Shown here: positions 53,301 to 62,150 of the stretch, piece after piece
Numbering within the stretch: position 1 is the stretch's first letter
How the letters are laid out: the number at the start of each line of letters is the position of its first letter
Source: CAIKMD01 sp036501365
GTDB lineage: Bacteria; Pseudomonadota; Alphaproteobacteria; ATCC43930; CGMCC-115725
Assembly (NCBI GenBank): GCA_036501365.1
Contig: DASYAL010000078.1
Coordinates: 62,001-126,000, forward strand
DNA length: 64,000 bases
Direction: 5' to 3'
The notes under the pieces: model-generated
What the model was told of the DNA's origin: nothing
Databases searched by the model: none
What the model saw: the letters and a program-made list of their open reading frames with translations, nothing else
Translations under genes and position numbers: made by a program

Positions 53301-54418
53301 TTTGCTGCTTCGCTCAAGGGCGGGGGCTCGGCCAGGGCGATCCGCGTCCGCGCTCCGAGCGCGGCGACGGCCTCGGCCACCAGCTCGTCGAGTATCTCAC
53401 GCGTCGATTGCTCGCGTGTGACAAAGCCGACACTCTGTCCCGCCATCAACGAGCCGCGCTCGACATCGCCTTCGATGACCGCGCGGCGGAGCGCGCCGGC
53501 CCAGAAATGCTCGATTTCGAGCTGCGCGTCCTCGCGCGTCAGCTCGCCACGCCCGAAGCGATCGATGACATTGCGCTGGTAGTCGACAAAAGCCTGCGTG
53601 CCCTCATTGGCGAGCGCGCGCACCGGTATGACCGAGAAGCGCGGATCGAGCTGCATCGAGGGCACCGCGTCACGCGCGCCGGCGCGCAAGAACGCCTGCT
53701 TGAAGCGCGGATGCGCGACCGATTCATGTGCGCAGACAAAGCGCGTGCCGAGCTGCACGCCCGACGCGCCCATCTCGAGATAGGAGACGATCGCCTCGCC
53801 GCGGCCGATCCCGCCGGCGACAAAGACCGGCACCTCGCGCAGCGCCGGCAGGATCTCCTGCGCCAACACGCTGGTCGAGACCGGGCCGATATGGCCGCCC
53901 GCCTCCATGCCCTCGATCACGATCGCGTCGGCGCCCATGCGCACGAGCTTCTTCGCGATCACGAGCGCCGGCGCGAAGCACAAGAGCTTGGCCCCGGCAT
54001 CCTTGATGCGGTTGACCGTGCCGGCGCTGGGCAAGCCGCCCGCGAGCACGACATGACCGACGCCGCGCCGCGCGCACACCGCGACGAGTTCGGCGAGATC
54101 GGGATGGATGGTGATGAGATTGACGCCGAACGGCTTGGCGGTGCGCTCGCGCGTCGCTGCGATTTCGGCGTCGAGCCCCGCCGGCCGCATCGCGCCACAG
54201 GCGATGACGCCGAAGCCGCCGCCATTCGAGATCGCCGCGACCAGGCTGCGCTCGCTGACCCAGGTCATCGCCCCGCCCATGATCGCGAGGTCGCAGCCGA
54301 GGAATTTGGCGCCGCGGCGCCACAAGTGATCGAGCAGGCGGCGCGCTTCGCCGTCCGCGCAAGCTAGCGAGCCGGAGACGGGGTTAACGGCGCTCGGTGA
54401 CTCGGCGCCTGCGCTCAT
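53297..54418 (-). CDS. NAD(P)H-dependent flavin oxidoreductase / nitronate monooxygenase-like
   Basis: The 373-residue FMN barrel matches the 2-nitropropane dioxygenase/FabK group: IMGGAMTWVSERSLVAAISNGGGFGVIACGAM, GADAIVIEGMEAGGHIG, and VFVAGGIGRGEAIVSYLEMGASGVQLGTRF, which binds FMN phosphate. The His of EAGGHIG is the catalytic residue of class I nitronate monooxygenases. It overlaps lysC and ptsP by four bases each. A fatty-acid or metabolite-repair role is possible. Confidence 0.88.
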   Translation of the reverse strand: MSAGAESPSAVNPVSGSLACADGEARRLLDHLWRRGAKFLGCDLAIMGGAMTWVSERSLVAAISNGGGFGVIACGAMRPAGLDAEIAATRERTAKPFGVNLITIHPDLAELVAVCARRGVGHVVLAGGLPSAGTVNRIKDAGAKLLCFAPALVIAKKLVRMGADAIVIEGMEAGGHIGPVSTSVLAQEILPALREVPVFVAGGIGRGEAIVSYLEMGASGVQLGTRFVCAHESVAHPRFKQAFLRAGARDAVPSMQLDPRFSVIPVRALANEGTQAFVDYQRNVIDRFGRGELTREDAQLEIEHFWAGALRRAVIEGDVERGSLMAGQSVGFVTREQSTREILDELVAEAVAALGARTRIALAEPPPLSEAAK

Positions 54419-55629
54419 ACATCGAGGCCGTAAGCGGTGTGGAGGGCGCGCAACGCGAGCTCCGTATATTCTTCGGCGACGAGAACACTGACCTTGATCT
54501 CCGAGGTCGAAATTACCTGGATATTGATGCCCTTCTCGGCGAGCGTCCGGAACATCAGCTGCGCGACGCCGGTATGACTGCGCATGCCGACGCCGATCAC
54601 GGAGATCTTGACGACGTTCGGATCGGGCTTCAGCGCCTTGAAACCGAGCTGCTTGCGGCGCTCCTCGAGCGTTTTGACGGTGCGTGCCAGATCGGCCTTG
54701 GTGACCGTGAAGGTCATGTCGGTGGTGCCGTCCTCGGCGATGTTCTGCACGATCATATCGACATTGACGGCGCTGTCGGCGAGCGGGCCGAAGATCGCCG
54801 CGGCGACACCCGGCCGGTCCGGAACCTTGACGAGAGTCACCTTGGCCTCGTCACGGCTATAGGCGATCCCGCTCACCACTTGCTGTTCCACGATCTCGTC
54901 CTCATTCACGACCATCGTTCCGGGCGCGTCGACGAAGCTCGACAGCACCTGTACCCGGACTCGGTGATTCATCGCCAGCTCGACCGAGCGCGTCTGCAGC
55001 ACCTTGGCGCCGAGCGAAGCCATCTCGAGCATCTCTTCATAGGTGATTTTATCGAGCTTCCGCGCCTTCGCAACGATGCGCGGGTCGGTCGTATAGACGC
55101 CGTCGACATCGGTGAAGATGTCGCAGCGGTCGGCGCCGAGCGCTGCGGCGAGCGCCACCGCCGACGTGTCGGAGCCGCCGCGGCCGAGCGTCGCGACACG
55201 GCTGCCCGAGGCGAGGCCCTGGAAGCCGGCGACGACCGGTATCTCGCCGGCGGCGAACGCGGCATCGAGCGCCGCGGTCGGGATCGACGCGATGCGCGCC
55301 TTGCCGTGGCTGGCGTCGGTCTCGATCGGCACCTGCCAGCCGAGGAAGGAGCGCGATTTGAGCCCGAGCTCGCGCAGGGCGAGCGCGGTCAGGCCGGCCG
55401 TCACCTGCTCGCCCGAGGCGACGACGACGTCGTATTCCTGCTGATCGGGGATGGCGCCGAAGCCGTTGGTCCAGGCGACGAGCTGATTGGTCACGCCGGC
55501 CATCGCCGAGACCACCACCGCGACCTCATTGCCGGCAGCGATCTCGCGCTTGACGCGCTGCGCAACGGATTTGATCCGCTCGATGTCGGCGACCGACGTG
55601 CCGCCGAATTTCTGCACGATGCGCGCCAT
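54415..55629 (-). CDS. lysC: Aspartate kinase
   Basis: The 404-residue enzyme phosphorylates aspartate in the lysine/threonine/methionine pathway. It has KFGGTSV, VVVSAMAGVTNQL, the GRGGSDTSAVALAAALGA catalytic segment, and two C-terminal ACT domains (VTLVKVPDRPGVAAAIF; VKISVIGVGMRSHTGVAQ) for feedback control. It is divergent from ubiG, as in many alphaproteobacteria. Confidence 0.97.
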   Translation of the reverse strand: MARIVQKFGGTSVADIERIKSVAQRVKREIAAGNEVAVVVSAMAGVTNQLVAWTNGFGAIPDQQEYDVVVASGEQVTAGLTALALRELGLKSRSFLGWQVPIETDASHGKARIASIPTAALDAAFAAGEIPVVAGFQGLASGSRVATLGRGGSDTSAVALAAALGADRCDIFTDVDGVYTTDPRIVAKARKLDKITYEEMLEMASLGAKVLQTRSVELAMNHRVRVQVLSSFVDAPGTMVVNEDEIVEQQVVSGIAYSRDEAKVTLVKVPDRPGVAAAIFGPLADSAVNVDMIVQNIAEDGTTDMTFTVTKADLARTVKTLEERRKQLGFKALKPDPNVVKISVIGVGMRSHTGVAQLMFRTLAEKGINIQVISTSEIKVSVLVAEEYTELALRALHTAYGLDV

Positions 55630-55771
55630 GCCTCGCAGCCCACTCAAGACCCGGAAAACCGGGCCAATTCTCGCTCGAAACGCCCGCAATAATCGCGTTG
55701 CCGACGCCCGCGGGCCTATACATACTCCGGTCCCGGAAGGCAATCACAGCAGGCATCGCCGCCGGAGAACC

Positions 55772-56518
55772 ATGGCTGGGAGTCGAAGCTCGACGATCGA
55801 CGCCGCCGAGGTGCAGCGCTTTGCCGCGCTGGCGCCGGAATGGTGGGACGAGACCGGTTCGTTCCGGCCGCTGCATCGCCTCAACCCGACGCGCGTCGCG
55901 TACATCCGGGACCGGCTGTCCGCTCATTTCGCGCGCGACGTGAAGACGCGTGCGCCTTTCGCCGGGCTGAGCCTGCTCGATATCGGCTGCGGCGGCGGCT
56001 TGATGTGCGAGCCGATGGCGCGGCTGGGCTTTGCCGTCACCGGTATCGATGCCGATGCGACCGCTCGCGGGGTGGCGCGCGCTCATGCCGCGGCGCATGG
56101 CATCGCCATCGACTATCGCGACGAGACGGCCGAGGATCTCGCCGCAGCCCGGCAGCATTTCGACGTCGTGCTGGCGCTCGAGGTCGTCGAGCATGCGGCC
56201 GATCCCGCACTCTTCCTCGCCACGGCGGCGAGCCTGGTCGGGCCCGGCGGCGCGTTGGCGCTTTCGACCATCAATCGCACACCGAAAGCCTACGCCACCG
56301 CGATTATCGGCGCCGAATACTTGCTGCGCTGGCTGCCGCGCGGCACGCATGACTACCGCAAGTTCCGCCGCCCGTCGGAGCTCGCGCGCGATATCCGCGC
56401 CGCGGGCCTTGCCGTCGGCGACATCAGCGGCCTCGCCTATGATCCCTGGCACGACCGGTGGCGCCTGAGCAAAGATTTGGGCGTCAACTATTTACTATTT
56501 GCCACGGTGCCCAAGTAG
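55772..56518 (+). CDS. ubiG: Ubiquinone biosynthesis O-methyltransferase UbiG
   Basis: The 248-residue SAM methyltransferase performs the two O-methylations of ubiquinone. LLDIGCGGGLMCEPMARLG is motif I, with EVVEHAADPALF and LSTINRTPKAYATAIIGAEYLLRWLPRGTH typical of UbiG. W-W-D at the N-terminus (PEWWDETGSFRPLH) fits closely. GGAGA precedes the ATG at 55772. Confidence 0.96.
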   Translation: MAGSRSSTIDAAEVQRFAALAPEWWDETGSFRPLHRLNPTRVAYIRDRLSAHFARDVKTRAPFAGLSLLDIGCGGGLMCEPMARLGFAVTGIDADATARGVARAHAAAHGIAIDYRDETAEDLAAARQHFDVVLALEVVEHAADPALFLATAASLVGPGGALALSTINRTPKAYATAIIGAEYLLRWLPRGTHDYRKFRRPSELARDIRAAGLAVGDISGLAYDPWHDRWRLSKDLGVNYLLFATVPK

Positions 56519-56604
56519 AAATAGAGTTATGCCGTCGCAACCGGGGGGTTTGCGATCAGGACCTCCAAGGGAGCGGCGCAAGCGCTTTGCTCGTGGGTGG
56601 TCCT

Positions 56605-57138
56605 ATGAATGCGTTTCAGATGCCGCCCGGCGGCGGCGAACGGCTTTCCGGCAAGGTCAAATGGTTCAACCGAAGCAAAGGCTTCGGTTTTATCGTGCCG
56701 AACGACGGCGCGGGCGATGTGTTCTTGCCGCTCGCCGTGCTCGAGCGATCGGGTTTCGGCGAAGCGCCGGACGGCGCCGACATCACTTTCGAATGGGTGC
56801 AGGGGCCGAAAGGCCGCGCCGCGACGCAGGTATTGGAGCTCGATGCATCCAATGCCGCGCCGCGTCCCGCCCGCGAAGGCCGGCCGCGCCGCGATTTCGA
56901 CGATGGCGGTGGCGGCGGCGGCCCAACCGAAGAGGTCGATGGCGTGGTCAAATGGTACGACCCGGCTCGCGGTTTCGGCTTCATCCTGCCCAGCGATGGC
57001 GGCAAGGACGTGTTCGTGCATGTGACGGCCCTGCGCCGCGCCGGCATCGACGATCTCCAGCCCGGCCAGAGCGTTCGCATGCAGGTTGCCCAAGCCCGCC
57101 GCGGCCGCGAAGCCGCCGCGATCCAGCTCCTTGGCTAA
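56605..57138 (+). CDS. Two-domain cold-shock protein
   Basis: The 177-residue protein contains two cold-shock domains: residues about 13-80 (GKVKWFNRSKGFGFIVPNDG, DVFLPLAVL) and about 113-177 (GVVKWYDPARGFGFILPSDG, DVFVHVTAL). They are joined by an acidic and Gly-rich linker with five or more Gly. RNP1-like KGFGFI is exact in the first domain. It should bind single-stranded nucleic acids. In the first domain the usual FVH of the RNP2 motif is FLP. Confidence 0.92.
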   Translation: MNAFQMPPGGGERLSGKVKWFNRSKGFGFIVPNDGAGDVFLPLAVLERSGFGEAPDGADITFEWVQGPKGRAATQVLELDASNAAPRPAREGRPRRDFDDGGGGGGPTEEVDGVVKWYDPARGFGFILPSDGGKDVFVHVTALRRAGIDDLQPGQSVRMQVAQARRGREAAAIQLLG

Positions 57139-57145
57139 CTGAGTC

Positions 57146-57154
57146 TTATCCACA
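57146..57154 (+). promoter_or_regulatory. DnaA box upstream of gcrA
   Basis: The 9-mer TTATCCACA is a perfect DnaA-binding consensus. It is 140 bp from the gcrA start, directly after GAGTC (57141-57145), a GANTC methylation site. DnaA activation of gcrA is established in Caulobacter. Confidence 0.75.
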
Positions 57155-57210
57155 GCGAATCGCATCAACGGCGGCATTTTCGAGGCCGGCCGCGGCAAAA
57201 GGATTCGCGT

Positions 57211-57226
57211 CATGCCTGGGGGCATG
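57211..57226. promoter_or_regulatory. Short hairpin in the gcrA upstream region
   Basis: CATGCC and GGCATG form a 6-bp stem with a TGGG loop, just before the -10-like TACTAT (57228-57233). It may be an operator or part of the leader. Nearby GANTC sites are GAATC at 57157 and GATTC at 57202. Confidence 0.35.
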
Positions 57227-57254
57227 CTACTATATCTTGGGGTCGCGAGACCAA

Positions 57255-57263
57255 TTATCCACA
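57255..57263 (+). promoter_or_regulatory. Second DnaA box upstream of gcrA
   Basis: A second perfect TTATCCACA lies 109 bp after the first in the same orientation, 22 bp before the gcrA ATG and downstream of the likely -10, so binding here could also block transcription. Confidence 0.75.
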
Positions 57264-57285
57264 GGATACGGTAGGGAGGCAGGCC

Positions 57286-57627
57286 ATGGAATCGATCTGG
57301 ACGTCGGAACTCATGGGGCAACTCGCTGCGCTTTGGACCGAGGGTCATTCCACGGCCGAAATCGGGCGCCGACTCGGGATCAGCAAGAATGCCGTCGTCG
57401 GCAAGGCGCATCGTTTGAGCCTCAAGCCGCGGCCCTCGCCGCTGAAGCGGCCGCCGACTCGCCGAGTGATCGGCATCGCAGCGCCGAGCTGCACCTGGCC
57501 GCTGGGCCATCCGGGCGACACCGGCTTCCACTTCTGCGGCAAGCGGCCGATGCAGGGCAAGCCCTACTGCGCCGAGCACGCCGCCATGGCCTATGTGCCG
57601 CCGAAGAAGCAGCACAACGCGGCCTGA
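57286..57627 (+). CDS. gcrA: Cell-cycle regulator GcrA
   Basis: The 113-residue protein has the N-terminal GcrA helix-turn-helix (WTSELMGQLAALWTEGHSTAEIGRRLGISKNAVVGKAHRL) and the C-terminal Cys-rich region with CTWPLGHPG, FHFCGKR and PYCAEH. GcrA binds sigma-70 and GANTC-methylated promoters to control S-phase genes. It is shorter than Caulobacter GcrA in the linker but complete. GGGAGG precedes the ATG. It is a strong marker of Alphaproteobacteria. Confidence 0.97.
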   Translation: MESIWTSELMGQLAALWTEGHSTAEIGRRLGISKNAVVGKAHRLSLKPRPSPLKRPPTRRVIGIAAPSCTWPLGHPGDTGFHFCGKRPMQGKPYCAEHAAMAYVPPKKQHNAA

Positions 57628-57681
57628 TTTCTGCCGATCGCGCTTGTAGCCGACCTAACAAATCCTACGAGCGCGATCGGG

Positions 57682-58853
57682 TTATCGCGTGAGCCGCCGC
57701 ATCGCGCGGTCGAGACCGTCGAGCGTCAGCGGGAACATCCGGTCGTCCATGAGTTGGCGGATCATGCCGATCGAGTGCGTGCCGTCCCAATAGCGCTCCG
57801 GCACCGGATTGAGCCAAACCGCTTTCGGATAGGCGCCGACGAGTCGCCGCAGCCATACCTCGCCGGCATCGTCGTTGAAATGCTCGACGCTCGCGCCCGG
57901 CTCCTGCAGCTCATAGGGGCTCATGCTGGCGTCGCCGACGAAGATCAGCTTGTAGCTTTGGTCGTAGGTGCGCAACACATCGACCGTCGGCATCTGGTCG
58001 CTGCGCCGGCGCTGCGCGTCGGGCCACAGCGCCTCATAGGGGCAGTTGTGGAAATAATAGAAAGCGAGATGCTTGAATTCGGACGATGCCGCCGAGAACA
58101 GCTCGGCGCAGGTGCGAATATGACCGTCCATCGAGCCGCCGATATCGAGAAGCAACAGAACCTTCACGGCGTTGTGCCGCTCCCGCAGCAGCTTCAGATC
58201 GAGCCAGCCGGCATTGCGCGCGGTCGAGCGGATCGTGTCATCGAGATCGAGCTCTAAATCGGCGCCTTCGCGCGCGAATTGCCGCAAGCGCCGCAGCGCG
58301 AGCTTGATGTTGCGCGTGCCGAGCTCGACGCGGTCGTCGAGATTCTTGAAGTCGCGCTTGTCCCAGACTTTGACCGCACGCTGATGGCGGTTCTCCTGGC
58401 CGATGCGCACGCCTTCGGGGTTGTAGCCCTGGGCGCCGTAGGGCGAGGTCCCTTCGGTGCCGATCCATTTGCTGCCGCCCTGGTGACGCTCGTTCTGCTC
58501 GCGCAAGCGCTGCTGCAGCGTCTCCATCAGCTTGTCCCAGCCGCCCATCGCCTCGATCTGGCGCTTCTCCTCCTCGGACAAAAGCTTTTCGCCGAGCCGC
58601 TTCAGCCATTCGGCGGGAATCGCGGCCGGCGTTTCGGCGAAGCTTTCGAGGCCCTTGAAATAATGCCCGAAGACGCGGTCGAACTTGTCGAGATGGCGCT
58701 CGTCCTTCACCAGCGTCGCGCGCGCGAGATAATAGAAATCGTCGACATTCCACGAGGCGATGCCGCGCTGCATCGCTTCCATCAGCGTCAGGAATTCCTT
58801 GAGCGAGACCGGCAGCTTCGCATCGCGCAACTCGAGAAGGAAGCCCTCGAGCA

Positions 58854-58854
<1 letters not shown>
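57682..58854 (-). CDS. VWA-domain protein, CoxE-like
   Basis: The 390-residue protein has an N-terminal helical region (LRDAKLPVSLKEFLTLMEAM), a charged middle segment, and a C-terminal von Willebrand A domain with the metal site LLLLDIGGSMDGH. The MIDAS is DxGxS rather than DxSxS, as in CoxE relatives. Such proteins pair with MoxR ATPases to mature metalloenzymes; the start codon overlaps the moxR-like stop (TGATG). Confidence 0.9.
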
Positions 58855-59708
<854 letters not shown>

Positions 59709-59717
59709 GTTCTTCGC

Positions 59718-60593
59718 CTATCGATTCCGCCACAAGCCGCGCCGGAACGAACGCGCAATGCCTTCGGCGCCGTAATAGTCGTAGCTTTGGCTGGTATCGG
59801 CAAGGACGTAGCCCTCGGCGACGAGGAAGCCGCCGAGATCGGTGCCGCTCGAATCGGTGCAAATCGCGGCCGGGCTGCCGCGCTGTCCCGGCGGCACATG
59901 GCAGGCAGCGTTGGGATAGTGCCGCAGCCGCTGCGTCAGCGCGTCGCGCGCGACATCGGCACAAGAGCGATTGTCGCCAGTGCCGAGGCCGCAGTGATCG
60001 CGCGGATCGGCGACGCGTACGCCGAACAGCCGCACGCTGCGCCCGCCGACCGTGAGCACGGTCGCACCGGCGGCCTGCGCCGCGCCATTGAAGGTCACCG
60101 GCGTCGGCATCGCACCCGGTGCCGCTGCCGGAGGCGGCGGCGCAAGCGCGGCGGACGCCGGCGCAGCCGCAACCGATGTCGACGGCTTGATCTCCTTAAT
60201 CGTCCGTCCCTTGCGGTCGAGCAAGGTGACGGTCGGCACCGGCGGCTCATCATTCGGAACGCTGTGGACGCTGCGCGGCGGCACGGCGATGGTCGGCAAG
60301 GCCGGAGACGCCTCAGCGGCGGCGGGAGGCGGTGCCGGTGCCGGCTGGGGCGAGGCCGCGGCTGTCGGCGGAGCTGGGGCGGGCGGTGCCGCTGCCGGCG
60401 GCGCCGTTCCGAGCGGCGGCGGCGCGGTTTTAAGGGCCGGCGCCGAAGCGGGCGGCAGGGCAACCACGGTGGTGTCGGGGGCCGCCGCCCCCTCGCCGGC
60501 GGTGAATTTGCCAAGCGGGGAATCGAGCACAGCCAGAGCGGCCGCGGCCGCGAGACCCAGTCCCACGGTGATGGCCAACGCATAATTTCGCAT
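59718..60593 (-). CDS. Membrane-anchored nuclease-fold (SNase-like) protein with Pro/Ala linker
   Basis: The 291-residue protein has an N-terminal membrane helix, a Pro/Ala-rich linker of about 130 residues, and a C-terminal domain resembling thermonuclease: VLTVGGRSVRLFGVRVADPRDHC, SCADVARDALTQRL, and GFLVAEGYVLADTS with SFRRGLWRNR. The acidic pair of active nucleases is doubtful (no Glu where expected after the GVR strand), so it may be a binding domain. It lies nine bases upstream of moxR. Confidence 0.75.
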   Translation of the reverse strand: MRNYALAITVGLGLAAAAALAVLDSPLGKFTAGEGAAAPDTTVVALPPASAPALKTAPPPLGTAPPAAAPPAPAPPTAAASPQPAPAPPPAAAEASPALPTIAVPPRSVHSVPNDEPPVPTVTLLDRKGRTIKEIKPSTSVAAAPASAALAPPPPAAAPGAMPTPVTFNGAAQAAGATVLTVGGRSVRLFGVRVADPRDHCGLGTGDNRSCADVARDALTQRLRHYPNAACHVPPGQRGSPAAICTDSSGTDLGGFLVAEGYVLADTSQSYDYYGAEGIARSFRRGLWRNR

Positions 60594-60718
60594 CGCCCAA
60601 CCCTAGAATCTTTCGCCGCGACCGTCACGGCCGCGATGCGGCGGGGTCTAGCAACCTGGGCTGGGACGGGCTACATCAAGGACTTGAGAGGCCAAGCGCC
60701 GCCCCTGGATTCCCCACT

Positions 60719-60764
60719 AACCGGCTTTTCGCTTGACAAACCGGCTCCTGGCCTGCGCCATACG
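60719..60764 (+). promoter_or_regulatory. Putative tatA promoter with direct repeats
   Basis: A perfect TTGACA (60733-60738) lies between two copies of AACCGGCT (60719-60726 and 60739-60746), 20 bp apart. A -10 candidate (CATACG) is 20 bp downstream, which is long, so the promoter call is tentative. The paired repeats suggest an operator. Confidence 0.35.
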
Positions 60765-60796
60765 AACAACTAATCGCTGAATTTCAAGGATTCGCC

Positions 60797-61036
60797 ATGG
60801 GCTCGTTCAGCTTGATGCATTGGATGATCGTTCTCCTCATCGTCCTGCTCCTCTTCGGGGCCGGCAAGCTGCCGCGCGTGATGGGCGACTTCGCCAAGGG
60901 CATTAAGGCATTCAAGGCCGGTATGAAAGACGAGGGCGAGGACGAAGTGGTGGTATCGCCGCCGCCGCAGGTGACGCCGCCCACGGCCGCGACCTCGACC
61001 GTGAAGCCGGAGCACGCGACGCAAGACCGGGTCTGA
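60797..61036 (+). CDS. tatA: Twin-arginine translocase subunit TatA
   Basis: The 79-residue protein has a short N-terminal helix (MHWMIVLLIVLLLF), the FG hinge (FGAGKLPRVMGDFAKGIKAFK) of TatA and a disordered acidic/Pro-rich tail. It multimerises to pass folded Tat substrates. tatB and tatC are not adjacent; hisC follows instead, which is unusual for the class. Confidence 0.93.
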   Translation: MGSFSLMHWMIVLLIVLLLFGAGKLPRVMGDFAKGIKAFKAGMKDEGEDEVVVSPPPQVTPPTAATSTVKPEHATQDRV

Positions 61037-61055
61037 CCCGGTCACCGGGGCCGCT

Positions 61056-62150
61056 TTGCTCCGCTATTCTCAGCTCGTCGGGGCGCTGCCGGCAGTCGTG
61101 CCGTTCGTTCCACCCGAGGCCTTCGAGCGCCGTCTCGGCCATCCGATCAAGATCCGCATCGGTGCCAATGAGAGCGCTTTCGGCCCATCACCGAAAGCCG
61201 TTGCTGCGATCAATGCCGGCGCGCGGCGCATCAGCTGGTATTGCGATCCCGAAGGCTTCGAGCTGCGCGCGGCGCTCGCCAGGCAACACGGCGTCGCGCG
61301 CGAGAATATCGGCCTCGGCGTCGGCGCCGACGACATCTTGAGCCTCGCCGTCCGCTGCGTCATCGATCCCGGCGCGCCGGTGGTGATGTCGCGCGGCGCC
61401 TATCCGACCTTCGCCTTTCACGTGAACGGCTTCGGCGGCAAGTTCGTCACCCCGCCCTACCGCGATTTCCGCAATGACCCTGCGGCGCTCGGCGAAGCCG
61501 CCGCCAAGTCCCAGGCGCGGATGGTCTATCTCTCCAATCCCGACAACCCGACCGGAAGCTGGGTCGCCGCCGAAGAGCAACTCGCGATCCTCGTGCGGCT
61601 CGCGCCGGGCGCGGTGTTAGTGCTCGACGAGGCCTATAGCGATTTCGCGCCGCCGGGCAGCCTGCCCGCGCTCGACCCCGAGGATGAGCGCGTTATCCGC
61701 GTGCGGACCTTCTCGAAGGCGCATGGCATGGCAGGGGCGCGTGTCGGCTACGCGATCGCCTCGAAAGCGATCATCGCCGCCTTCGACAAGATCCGGCACC
61801 ATTTCGGCGTCTCGCGCCTGTCGCAGGAGGCTGCGCTCGCCTCGCTCGGCGATCAGGCCTTCATTGCCGATGTCGTGCGCCAGGTGAGCGAGGGGCGCCG
61901 CGATTATACGGCGCTGGCCGAAAGCCTTGGCCTCCGGGCGCTGCCCTCGTCGACCAATTTCGTCGCCATCGATATGGGCAGCGGCGACCGCGCACGGGCA
62001 ACGCTGGCGCGGCTACTCGAAGACGAAGGTGTGTTCCTCCGCATGCCGGGCGTCGCGCCGCTCGACCGCTTGATCCGGGTTACGGTTGGGACGCCGCCTG
62101 AGCGTCAAGGTTTTGCGGCGGCGCTGAAACGGGTCGTGGCGAAGCGATAG
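61056..62150 (+). CDS. hisC: Histidinol-phosphate aminotransferase-like, PLP class I/II
   Basis: The 364-residue fold-type I aminotransferase has IGANESAFGPSPKAV, GADDIL, LSNPDNPTGSW, DEAYSDF, and the PLP-Lys motif RTFSKAHGMAGARVGYAI. It matches HisC and close paralogues that use aromatic amino acids. No other his gene is adjacent, so a paralogue role is possible. The TTG start at 61056 is 19 bp after tatA. Confidence 0.85.
   Translation: MLRYSQLVGALPAVVPFVPPEAFERRLGHPIKIRIGANESAFGPSPKAVAAINAGARRISWYCDPEGFELRAALARQHGVARENIGLGVGADDILSLAVRCVIDPGAPVVMSRGAYPTFAFHVNGFGGKFVTPPYRDFRNDPAALGEAAAKSQARMVYLSNPDNPTGSWVAAEEQLAILVRLAPGAVLVLDEAYSDFAPPGSLPALDPEDERVIRVRTFSKAHGMAGARVGYAIASKAIIAAFDKIRHHFGVSRLSQEAALASLGDQAFIADVVRQVSEGRRDYTALAESLGLRALPSSTNFVAIDMGSGDRARATLARLLEDEGVFLRMPGVAPLDRLIRVTVGTPPERQGFAAALKRVVAKR

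Noticed and set aside
57139..57285. Replication origin suggested by two DnaA boxes
   Set aside because: There are only two boxes, no AT-rich unwinding region and no typical origin neighbours; the known DnaA control of gcrA explains them better.
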